The notes beneath the pieces were generated by a model, which was given only the letters and a program-made list of their open reading frames with translations, ran no database searches and had not been told where the DNA came from. Of a stretch of DNA of 16,128 nucleotides, positions 5,782 to 12,773 are shown piece by piece. Every line of letters starts with the position of its first letter. The first letter of the stretch is position 1. The position numbers and the translations under genes were made by a program. The DNA lies in assembly GCA_002308875.1 (NCBI GenBank), contig DBWK01000053.1, forward strand, positions 187-16,314, in the 5' to 3' direction. This DNA is from Treponema sp. UBA1240. Lineage in GTDB: Bacteria; Spirochaetota; Spirochaetia; Treponematales; Treponemataceae.

Positions 5782-6927
5782 ATGAGTGATTTTATTTTTA
5801 AAATAGCTCCGAATGTTTTATTGGGAAAACAGACCGTCACACGTCTGGGCTCTTTGATATGCGACAAGGGTTCCAGATTTATATTGATTTTGGACCCTGC
5901 AACCTATGAAGCAGGTTGTCTTGATAAAATCACTCAGTCAATGCAGAATAGCGGGCTCGATTTTTTCACTTATGACGAGCTTCCGAACAATCCAGATTCA
6001 GTAACTCTTGAAGAAGTTATAAAACTTTCCCGCGGCGGCTGTATAGACGGTGTAATAGCATGCGGCGGCGAAAAAGCCCTTAATCTTGGCCGCGCCGTAG
6101 CCGCATTATACAACGAAAAAAATTCGGTTTACGATTACGTAAACGGTGAAATACCTACAGCAAAAGCACTTCCACTCATTTGTATACCAACATCAATTCG
6201 TGATTCTTTTCTTTTCTGCGACAGAAGTGCCGTGATTGACGCGCGTTCTAACCAAATACGTCTTTTAAAACTTCAGGAAAATATCTGCGACCTTGTTATT
6301 TTTGACGGTGATTTTTCAAGCACGCTTACAAAAAATCAGGTTGCAGCCGTTGCACTTAATATTCTGTGCATGACTTTTGAAACCTATCTTTCAAAAAAAT
6401 CCAGCTTTTTGTCGGACGCACTCGCTGAAAAAATATTTGAGCTTATGTCGCCGGACGAAAGCCTCACAAATCCAATCGCCATGAATGACGCTTCCGATTT
6501 GGGAATACTCGAATGCGGCTGCATGTCATCAATGACTGCTGCGCTCAGTTCACTTGGTCCTGTTACTGCTCTTGCCTGGGCGGTCCACGCAAGATACAAG
6601 ACCAGCAGAACGCTGATTTCCGCAATTCTGCTGCCTTATTTAATAGAAGATACTTTGTTTGCATGCGATAAACTTGTAATGGCAGCACAGCGGTTCGGGG
6701 TTGTTGACCGGAATGCAACCGCTACGGAAGCTGCCGCAAAACTTGCGGAAGAAGTCCGCAGCCGCATTGCAAAAGCCAGTCTGCCGGCACGCCTTAAGGA
6801 TTTGTCAATTTCAATAGAGCAGCTTGCTCTTGCCGTGAATGATGCGGTTCAGCTGGAATTTGTCCAGTATTATTCCAAACCGATAAATTCCGATACATTG
6901 TTCAACCTTGTAAAACTCGCATATTAG
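5782..6927 (+). CDS. Iron-containing alcohol dehydrogenase-fold protein, metal ligands lost
   Basis: A 381-aa cytoplasmic protein that aligns by eye without gaps to the iron-dependent alcohol dehydrogenase family over two key blocks: VAAVALNILCMTFETY (187-202) against V-A-A-T-G-V-D-A-L-T-H-A-I-E, and GPVTALAW to AILLP (259-285) against G-L-V-H-G-M-A-H to AILLP. In these blocks the four metal ligands become Asn193, Met197, Thr262 and Arg276, and the conserved second His becomes Trp266. The dinucleotide motif GGGSxxD reads GGEKALN (95-101), and PTTAGTGSE reads PTSIRDSFL (136-144). It therefore probably no longer works as a metal-dependent dehydrogenase; its role is unknown. The start is ATG 5782 with GGGAG 5 nt upstream; a TTG at 5770 lies in the terminator T run and is rejected. 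One base separates its stop from the next gene. Confidence 0.75.
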   Translation: MSDFIFKIAPNVLLGKQTVTRLGSLICDKGSRFILILDPATYEAGCLDKITQSMQNSGLDFFTYDELPNNPDSVTLEEVIKLSRGGCIDGVIACGGEKALNLGRAVAALYNEKNSVYDYVNGEIPTAKALPLICIPTSIRDSFLFCDRSAVIDARSNQIRLLKLQENICDLVIFDGDFSSTLTKNQVAAVALNILCMTFETYLSKKSSFLSDALAEKIFELMSPDESLTNPIAMNDASDLGILECGCMSSMTAALSSLGPVTALAWAVHARYKTSRTLISAILLPYLIEDTLFACDKLVMAAQRFGVVDRNATATEAAAKLAEEVRSRIAKASLPARLKDLSISIEQLALAVNDAVQLEFVQYYSKPINSDTLFNLVKLAY

Positions 6928-6928
6928 C

Positions 6929-7747
6929 ATGATTCCTCCCAACAAGCTTTTCCAAATTAGAAGCGAGCAGCGGCGGCGAAAGCTCGCGCTGTGTTTTGGC
7001 GCTTTGGAAAGGGATATTACAGGCTGCGCCGAAGCTGGCTGTGAATACCGGTATCCGTCCATGTCGCGGCAGGATTATATAAAAGCCCTTGCCGGTATTG
7101 TACTCAAAGATCCTCTGCTTCCTGAGGATGCACAAAACGAAATTTCAGGTTTGATAAGCAGTGAGCCGTTTGACGAACTGCGCCTTTGCAACTGTACAAG
7201 ACACCATCTTTTAAAAATCATTGGAACTCTTCCCGCCGAATGGGATTTGATAATTGCTCCTCATGCCGAAACGCGCGATGAAAACGGCAATCTGATAAAG
7301 CGTAAGTTTTTTAAAGACTTGTATGTGTATGCGGAAGACATCCGTTCGCCGTTCAATTTGGGTTCCATTTTCCGCACGGCAGAAGCCCTGGGTGCGGAAA
7401 AAGTGCTTTTGTCGCCGTTTTGCACGGATCCTGAGCACCCGCGTGCCGTTCGTTCAGGAATGGGGTGTATCGAAATAATGCCGTGGGAACGGGTTTCGCT
7501 TGACGATTTACGAACTGATATTCCGATATTCGTTTTGGAAACAGGTGGAACACCGATGGATGAATTCGTTTTTCCGCAAAAGGGAATTGTAATCATAGGC
7601 TCTGAAGAACTCGGCGTAAGTCCGGCGGCTCTCAAAAAAGCGACATACGGCAGGGTTACCATACCCATGAAAGGAATAAAAGCCTCGCTTAATGTTGGCG
7701 TTGCATTCGGAATTCTAATGAACGAATGGGTCTCCCAGCTGTCCTAA
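6929..7747 (+). CDS. TrmH/SpoU family RNA 2'-O-methyltransferase
   Basis: A 272-aa protein whose C-terminal half (about 130-270) is a SPOUT methyltransferase domain with all three SpoU motifs: motif 1 NLGSIFRTAEALGA (143-156) with catalytic Arg149, motif 2 VIIGSEELGVS (221-231), and motif 3 VTIPMKGIKASLNVGVAFGI (243-262). It should 2'-O-methylate a ribose in tRNA or rRNA using S-adenosylmethionine. The target cannot be told from sequence. The first 110 residues do not match the usual small RNA-binding domain of RlmB and are unassigned; they include several Cys and His residues (C87, C89, H92, H93). The ATG at 6929 lies 1 nt after the upstream stop and has no Shine-Dalgarno sequence, so it is probably translated by coupling to the Fe-ADH-like gene. 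Confidence 0.87.
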   Translation: MIPPNKLFQIRSEQRRRKLALCFGALERDITGCAEAGCEYRYPSMSRQDYIKALAGIVLKDPLLPEDAQNEISGLISSEPFDELRLCNCTRHHLLKIIGTLPAEWDLIIAPHAETRDENGNLIKRKFFKDLYVYAEDIRSPFNLGSIFRTAEALGAEKVLLSPFCTDPEHPRAVRSGMGCIEIMPWERVSLDDLRTDIPIFVLETGGTPMDEFVFPQKGIVIIGSEELGVSPAALKKATYGRVTIPMKGIKASLNVGVAFGILMNEWVSQLS

Positions 7748-7762
7748 TCCTCTGTGCGGTAC

Positions 7763-7796
7763 TTGACAAAATCCCTATAAAATATCATTTATAGAT
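7763..7796 (+). promoter_or_regulatory. Probable promoter region of the 189-aa gene
   Basis: A perfect TTGACA is at 7763-7768. Downstream lie overlapping AT-rich -10 candidates: TATCAT (7783-7788, spacer 14) and ATTTAT (7787-7792, spacer 18). The ATG is at 7797, and no Shine-Dalgarno sequence occurs in between, so the mRNA is likely leaderless or nearly so. Which -10 box is used cannot be decided. Confidence 0.45.
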
Positions 7797-8366
7797 ATGC
7801 GCATTTCTAATTTAATTAATGAAGATGATATTTCCCAAGTAATTTCAAAAGATACAATAGAAGCAATGGACACCTTTGTTCAGGCATCAGATATGGGTGT
7901 TCTGAATTCGGCTGCGGTGGTTGTAGCAAAAGAATTTGGAGATAGCGGATTATTTCAGGAGTTGATTCAGAAAGACTCATCTGCAAAAGATGAAAAAGAA
8001 ACAAAGTTTTTATCAAGCTTCCATAAAAACCTTAATCTGCTTGTACAAAAAACCTGGATAGAAAAAGCGGACGAAACCTTAAAAGAACAGGCTGTTGTCC
8101 GAATTGACAACTTTTGTGATGTTTTTGCGCAGAAAAAATACAACAACTGTTATTCTGATTTTCTCAGTCTTTTGTATGATGTTGTTTATCTTATGTTCGG
8201 AATACAGACAAAAAAAGACGGATTCCTTGAATACGCAATGCGCATTGACCCCGAATTCGGAATATTCTGGTGGTATATCTGCAGTCTTCCTGCCGACGCT
8301 CCCGACAATGAGGAAAAAACACGTCTGTTCCTGATTTTGGGAATGACATTCCTTGCAAATTATTAA
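7797..8366 (+). CDS. Conserved-looking hypothetical protein, 189 aa
   Basis: I do not recognise this protein. It is acidic, soluble and predicted to be mostly helical, with no signal peptide, no clear membrane helix and no metal or nucleotide motif. The C-terminal third is rich in aromatic residues (YLMFGIQ, FGIFWWYICSL) and ends F-L-I-L-G-M-T-F-L-A-N-Y. Codon usage resembles that of its neighbours, and the reading frame fills the space between the TrmH-like gene and proA. ATG 7797 is the first possible start and lacks a Shine-Dalgarno sequence, with a TTGACA element upstream. Its stop is 21 nt before proA, so it may be the first gene of a proAB transcription unit. Confidence 0.75.
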   Translation: MRISNLINEDDISQVISKDTIEAMDTFVQASDMGVLNSAAVVVAKEFGDSGLFQELIQKDSSAKDEKETKFLSSFHKNLNLLVQKTWIEKADETLKEQAVVRIDNFCDVFAQKKYNNCYSDFLSLLYDVVYLMFGIQTKKDGFLEYAMRIDPEFGIFWWYICSLPADAPDNEEKTRLFLILGMTFLANY

Positions 8367-8387
8367 TTAAAAAAGATTGGTACCGAT

Positions 8388-9629
8388 ATGGACTTACACT
8401 CTGTTTGCAAACGATTGTCAGCCGCTTCTCAAAAGCTGGCTTCATCGTCCGCAAGTGAAAAAAACAAAGCATTAGATGCTGTTGCAAAAGCTCTCGATAA
8501 AAACCGCGCATTAATTATTACGGCTAACAAACTTGATATTGACGCAGCGCGTGCAAACGGAACCTCCGAATCCATAATTGACCGCCTCATGCTTGATGAT
8601 AAACGCATTGACGGGATTGTTGCCAGTATCCGTGATGTAATCAACCAAACAGACCCTGTTGGCGAAGAACTCGGCGGCTGGAAAACTCCTAACGGACTTA
8701 CAATCAGACAAGTGCGCGTTCCGCTCGGTGTTGTAGCAATCATTTACGAAAACCGCCCGAATGTTACCGTAGACGCGTTCTCGCTTGCATACAAAAGCGG
8801 AAACGCAATCTTACTGCGCGGTTCGTCTTCATCATACAAATCAAATGTAGCAATCGTAAAAGTAATAAAACAAGCCTTGGCTGGTGCCGGGGAGCCTGAT
8901 GCGATAGAGCTTGTTGAAGTACGCGAACATGACCACAGCGACGTTGACCAGATTTTGAATGCTGTCGGTTTGATAGACGTTTGTCTGCCGCGCGGCGGTA
9001 AAAAGCTGATTCAGAACGTTGTTCAGAATGCGAGGGTGCCTGTTATAGAAACAGGAAGCGGAGTGTGCCACCTTTACGTGGATGAATTTGCAAATCTGGA
9101 AATGGCCTGCCGGATTGCTGAAAACGCAAAGATTCAGCGGCCGAGCGTTTGCAATGCTATTGAGTGCATTGTGGTACATAAGACTGTGGCTGATAAGTTC
9201 CTGCCGATGCTTGAAAAGACCTTTGCAGGACGTGTAAAACTGCATGCGGATGAGCGTTCTCTCCCGCTTTTAAAAGATGCTGTTCCCGCTACAGACGAGG
9301 ATTACGGCAACGAATATCTGGATTATGAATGCTGCATAAAAGTTGTAGATACAATAGAAGAAGCAATCAACTACATTAATACGCATAATACCAAACACAG
9401 CGAAAGCATTATTTCCGAAAGCCGCGCAAACACAAGGCTGTTCCAGTCAATGGTAGACGCAAGCTGTGTTTATGTAAATGCGAGCACACGCTTTACGGAC
9501 GGTGGAGAGTTCGGATTCGGGGCAGAGCTTGGAATAAGCACACAAAAGCTTCATGTGCGCGGCCCGATGGGAATAAAAGTGCTTACTACAACAAAATATC
9601 TGATTGACGGGGACGGACAGATCAGATGA
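8388..9629 (+). CDS. proA: Gamma-glutamyl phosphate reductase (ProA)
   Basis: A 413-aa cytoplasmic enzyme of the aldehyde dehydrogenase superfamily that reduces gamma-glutamyl phosphate to glutamate-5-semialdehyde with NADPH, the second step of proline synthesis. Signatures include VPLGVVAIIYENRPNVTVDA, GNAILLRGSS, the catalytic Cys255 in RPSVCNAIE, E-Y-L-D-Y-E, and the ending FGFGAELGISTQKLHVRGPM. The length is normal for the family (about 417 aa). The ATG at 8388 has only a weak ribosome-binding site. The gene lies 21 nt after the 189-aa gene. Its stop overlaps the proB start in ATGA (9626-9629), so proA and proB are translationally coupled, in the reverse of the common proB-proA order. Confidence 0.97.
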   Translation: MDLHSVCKRLSAASQKLASSSASEKNKALDAVAKALDKNRALIITANKLDIDAARANGTSESIIDRLMLDDKRIDGIVASIRDVINQTDPVGEELGGWKTPNGLTIRQVRVPLGVVAIIYENRPNVTVDAFSLAYKSGNAILLRGSSSSYKSNVAIVKVIKQALAGAGEPDAIELVEVREHDHSDVDQILNAVGLIDVCLPRGGKKLIQNVVQNARVPVIETGSGVCHLYVDEFANLEMACRIAENAKIQRPSVCNAIECIVVHKTVADKFLPMLEKTFAGRVKLHADERSLPLLKDAVPATDEDYGNEYLDYECCIKVVDTIEEAINYINTHNTKHSESIISESRANTRLFQSMVDASCVYVNASTRFTDGGEFGFGAELGISTQKLHVRGPMGIKVLTTTKYLIDGDGQIR

Positions 9630-10438
9630 ACACCGGTAACAACAAAACCATAGCACAGAGCATCAAAAAAGCCAGAAAAATAGTTATAAAAATCGGTTCC
9701 AATACATTGGCAAATGCTGACGGCAGAATTAATTATGAGTTCATGACAAATTTTGCCAAGCAGTGCGCACAGCTTATGGAAGACGGAAAACAGATTGTTC
9801 TTGTTTCTTCAGGTGCGCAGGTAGCCGGTGTTTCTACCATAGACCGTTGGGCAAAACGCAAAGATATTCATTACCGCCAGGCTCTGTGCTCAATCGGACA
9901 GGTTGAACTTATGGATAAGTGGCGCCAGGCTTTTGGTGTTTTTGGCATTCACATTGGTCAGCTGCTTCTTACAAAGGAAGATTTTACCGACGATCACCGG
10001 ACTTTGAATGTGCGGAATACTTTGTTCACTTTGGTTGATGAGGGCGTTGTTCCAGTTATAAACGAAAACGACTCTGTTTCGTTCGACGAAATTAAAATCG
10101 GCGACAATGACAACTTGAGCGCGCTTTCCGCTATCTGCTGGAGCGCGGATCTGCTAATACTTTTCAGCGACATAGACGGTGTTTTTGACAAAAACCCCAA
10201 AGAGTTCCCCGATGCAAAGCTTGTTGAGTTTGTTTCAAACACGGCGGATTTGCGCAAGAACATTTCAATCGGAGCAACCAATGCCTTTGGAACCGGTGGA
10301 ATTGAAACAAAGCTTGAGGCAGCCGAAAAAGTTACGGAATATGGAATCGATATGATTCTTGCTAACGGCAGCCGCGAAAATATACTTGAATCCCTCGCCT
10401 CCGGTTCTGCAAAAGCCACACTTTTTGTTTCCAAGTAA
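9626..10438 (+). CDS. proB: Glutamate 5-kinase (ProB), short form without PUA domain
   Basis: A 270-aa cytoplasmic amino-acid kinase that phosphorylates the gamma-carboxylate of glutamate, the first and usually feedback-controlled step of proline synthesis. Visible motifs are IVIKIGSNTL (19-28, phosphate loop), VLVSSGAQVAG, ENDSVSFDEIKIGDNDNLSA (glutamate site) and GIETKLEAAEKVTEYGI (nucleotide side). It stops after the kinase domain and lacks the roughly 100-residue C-terminal PUA domain of E. coli ProB (367 aa); this short form is known in other bacteria. It overlaps proA by 4 nt. No proC is in the window. No terminator is seen after the stop, but the next gene has its own promoter. Confidence 0.95.
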   Translation: MNTGNNKTIAQSIKKARKIVIKIGSNTLANADGRINYEFMTNFAKQCAQLMEDGKQIVLVSSGAQVAGVSTIDRWAKRKDIHYRQALCSIGQVELMDKWRQAFGVFGIHIGQLLLTKEDFTDDHRTLNVRNTLFTLVDEGVVPVINENDSVSFDEIKIGDNDNLSALSAICWSADLLILFSDIDGVFDKNPKEFPDAKLVEFVSNTADLRKNISIGATNAFGTGGIETKLEAAEKVTEYGIDMILANGSRENILESLASGSAKATLFVSK

Positions 10439-10459
10439 TCCTAATTCGGTTAAAACGCT

Positions 10460-10488
10460 TTGACAAACTCATAATCTGGAATTATGAT
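10460..10488 (+). promoter_or_regulatory. Strong sigma-70-type promoter of the solute-binding lipoprotein gene
   Basis: TTGACA (10460-10465), a 17-bp spacer and TATGAT (10483-10488) are near consensus. The predicted start point near 10495 gives a leader of about 45 nt containing GAGGGG just before the ATG at 10540. It is the best canonical promoter in the window. Confidence 0.75.
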
Positions 10489-10539
10489 ATTAAACATCTG
10501 AAATTGTTTACTATTTTCTACGTAAACGAGGGGAAACGT

Positions 10540-11805
10540 ATGAAAAAGCTTATATCCGCAATCCTGTTGATTAGCATCGCATTCTCTTTTATGGCTTGTG
10601 TCGGAAAAAGCAAAAAACTTGTTGTTTGGTCGTTTACCGACGAATTGGGCGGATACATCGATAACTACTGGAAAAAAGATTTCCCTGGCAAATATGAAAT
10701 AGAGTATACTTCAACAACCAGAGCTAAATTTTCTGACAAGCTTACTCAGGCTTTGGAATCGGGAAAGGGTGTTCCTGATGTGTTTGCCCTTGAAGATTCA
10801 TTTGTCCGCAAATACATTGAATCAGGACCGGAATACCTCCTCGATTTGACTGACATATACAACGAAATCAAAGATGCCGTGTATAACTATCCTGCACAGA
10901 TTGCTTCTTACAACGGCAGGGTATACGGTCTTGCATGGCAGGTAACTCCCGGCGCTGTGTTCTATCGCCGCAGTCTTGCAAAAAAATATCTTGGTACCGA
11001 CGATCCTGATGAGGTCCAGAAGTATTTGGCAAACTGGAACAAATTCATGGAAACAGCGGCGCTGATTAAGGAAAAATCAAACGGCAAATGCTGCATCACT
11101 TCATCTTCACAGGATGACCTTTTCAGACCCTATGCTTCAACACGTGCAAAACCATGGGTAGTAGACGGCAAGCTTTATGTTGACCGCCGGATGGAAGAAT
11201 ACATGGACCTTTGCAAAGTTATGTATGAAAACGGTTATGCTGCTCAGATCCTGCAGACTGACGCAGTACGTACCGCAGGTATAAAAGGAACCCTCATGGA
11301 TGAAAACGGTAAACCTGTAGAATGTTTCTCATTCTTTTTGCCCACCTGGGGACTGCATTATTTTCTTAAGGCAAGGGCTCCCGAAACATCCGGTGACTGG
11401 GCAGTTTGCCAGGGACCTGTTTCATATCACTGGGGTGGTACATGGATAGCCGCATACAAAGGCACAAAAAATCCTAAGGCTGCAAAAGAACTTATCAAAT
11501 ATTTTGCGGCAGATCCTGCTTTTCTCGAAAGACTGGCAAATGACACAGGTGATGTTGTTTCAAACAAGAATGTGGTAAATAAAATAAAAGATTCATATTC
11601 TGAACCTTTCCTCGGCGGACAGAACCATTACGCCGCATTTGCCAATATGGTCGATAACATTAACGGCAGTCTTACACAGGGTTCTGATCAGGCTATCGAA
11701 ACACTTTTCAGCGAATGTGTAACAGCGTATATTAAAGGCGAAAAAACCAAGGCGGCCGCGCTTACAACATTCAAACAGCAGGTTGCAGAAACACTCGGCT
11801 ACTGA
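10540..11805 (+). CDS. Sugar-type ABC transporter extracellular solute-binding lipoprotein
   Basis: A 421-aa lipoprotein predicted to capture a carbohydrate or related solute outside the inner membrane and pass it to an ABC permease. It starts with a clear signal peptide (MKKLISAILLISIAFSFMAC) with Cys20 as the lipid-anchored residue. The mature part has the layout of family 1 solute-binding proteins: KKLVVWSFTDELG, GKGVPDVFALEDSF, a hinge-region W-Q-V-T-P-G-A-V-F-Y-R-R segment, and a C-terminal W-G-G-T-W-I-A plus A-K-E-L-I-K-Y-F region. The ATG at 10540 has GAGGGG about 7 nt upstream; a TTG at 10504 is rejected. No permease or ATPase gene is adjacent, so the partner transporter must be elsewhere, and the substrate cannot be told. 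Confidence 0.88.
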   Translation: MKKLISAILLISIAFSFMACVGKSKKLVVWSFTDELGGYIDNYWKKDFPGKYEIEYTSTTRAKFSDKLTQALESGKGVPDVFALEDSFVRKYIESGPEYLLDLTDIYNEIKDAVYNYPAQIASYNGRVYGLAWQVTPGAVFYRRSLAKKYLGTDDPDEVQKYLANWNKFMETAALIKEKSNGKCCITSSSQDDLFRPYASTRAKPWVVDGKLYVDRRMEEYMDLCKVMYENGYAAQILQTDAVRTAGIKGTLMDENGKPVECFSFFLPTWGLHYFLKARAPETSGDWAVCQGPVSYHWGGTWIAAYKGTKNPKAAKELIKYFAADPAFLERLANDTGDVVSNKNVVNKIKDSYSEPFLGGQNHYAAFANMVDNINGSLTQGSDQAIETLFSECVTAYIKGEKTKAAALTTFKQQVAETLGY

Positions 11806-11818
11806 TTCTGTATTTCTT

Positions 11819-11847
11819 TTGACTTTTTGAAAAGGAACACTTATATT
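11819..11847 (+). promoter_or_regulatory. Promoter of the DUF2156 gene with leaderless geometry
   Basis: TTGACT (11819-11824), a 17-bp spacer and TATATT (11842-11847). The -10 box ends 6 nt before the ATG at 11854, and the distance from -35 start to start codon is 35 nt, exactly as at rsmI. An AAGGA at 11832-11836 lies inside the spacer, so it could act only on read-through mRNA, for the ATG at 11848. Confidence 0.6.
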
Positions 11848-11853
11848 ATGGAT

Positions 11854-12723
11854 ATGTGCAAAATTCCGCAGTATCCTGATATGGTTGATTTTTCTCCCGA
11901 AATACGGGGTGAGATTGAACCTGTATTGAAGGGACTTACCGACGGTATTTCCGAATTAACATATTCAAGTCTGATTATCCACAAAGAAAAATATAACTAC
12001 CGCATCTCAAAGACAAGCGACGGCTTTTATCTGCTGTTCCGTGAGAAAAACGGACAAAAGTGTTTTATCCCCCTCAACGGAATCCCCGAAAGCACAGCGC
12101 GTGATTTGCTCGCAAAAAACTATAAAATGATATTTGTTCCGCAAGATATGAAAGAGAGGTATGTGTCGTTTTTCGCAGAACAAAATTTTAAACTAGAGGC
12201 AAACCGTGATGATGCGGATTATGTTTATTTGCGCACTGATTTGGTGGATTTAAAAGGCAAGCAGTTTCACAAAAAAAAGAACCATCTTAACGCTTTTTTA
12301 AAGAACTACGAGGCAAAAGTAAGCATAATGGATACCGGTAACAAGGCGGATGCGGATTTTGTACTTGAAAAATGGTATGGGCAGAATAAGAACATCGAAT
12401 CGGATTATCATACCGCAAAAAAGGCAATAAAGCTTTTTGCGGAACTGAACTTATTTGGAATCATTGTTTATGTGAACGATGCGCCGGTTGGTTTTGCGCT
12501 GGGGGAATACTTCTGCAACGGTACGATGTTCTGCACTCACTTTGAAAAAGGACTCAACGATATAAACGGAATCTACCAGTTTTTAAACTGGAAGCTTGCC
12601 TGTATGCTTGATGAAAACACCGTATACATCAATCGTGAACAGGATTTGGGCGATGAGGGTATGAGGCAGGCAAAAATGACATACAGACCTGTAAAATTCA
12701 TCGAAAAATATTGCACAATTTGA
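11854..12723 (+). CDS. DUF2156 family protein (phosphatidylglycerol lysyltransferase C-terminal-like, GNAT fold)
   Basis: A 289-aa soluble protein matching the DUF2156/LPG-synthase-C family, a tandem GNAT-like fold. Visible family segments are LKGKQFHKKKNHLNAFLK (133-150), an I-V-Y-V-N-D-A-P-V-G-F-A-L-G strand-turn (204-217), M-F-C-T-H-F-E-K (225-232) and YINREQDLGDEGMRQAK (258-274) with Y-R-P-V-K-F-I-E-K-Y near the end. The membrane flippase part of full MprF proteins is absent, so lipid aminoacylation is not implied; stand-alone members may aminoacylate other acceptors. The substrate is unknown. The start is ATG 11854 if transcription begins at the local promoter; ATG 11848 or TTG 11827 would add 2 or 9 residues. 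It follows the solute-binding protein gene by about 48 nt. Confidence 0.82.
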   Translation: MCKIPQYPDMVDFSPEIRGEIEPVLKGLTDGISELTYSSLIIHKEKYNYRISKTSDGFYLLFREKNGQKCFIPLNGIPESTARDLLAKNYKMIFVPQDMKERYVSFFAEQNFKLEANRDDADYVYLRTDLVDLKGKQFHKKKNHLNAFLKNYEAKVSIMDTGNKADADFVLEKWYGQNKNIESDYHTAKKAIKLFAELNLFGIIVYVNDAPVGFALGEYFCNGTMFCTHFEKGLNDINGIYQFLNWKLACMLDENTVYINREQDLGDEGMRQAKMTYRPVKFIEKYCTI

Positions 12724-12762
12724 AACCTTGTTGTAAAGTCGTTTAGCTGTTAAGATATTAGC

Positions 12763-12768
12763 AGGAGG
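12763..12768 (+). promoter_or_regulatory. Shine-Dalgarno site deciding the TTG start of thrC
   Basis: A full AGGAGG lies 5 nt before the TTG at 12774. It is the strongest ribosome-binding site in the window and supports the non-ATG start. The encoded N-terminus (M-Q-F-A-S-T-R) matches where threonine synthases begin. Confidence 0.75.
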
Positions 12769-12773
12769 TTGTT

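Noticed and set aside
12728..12759. Promoter candidates before thrC (TTGTAA-17-GATATT and TTGTTG-17-TAAGAT)
   Set aside because: The first would start transcription inside the AGGAGG ribosome-binding site, and the second has weak boxes. Neither is convincing; read-through from the DUF2156 gene is equally likely.
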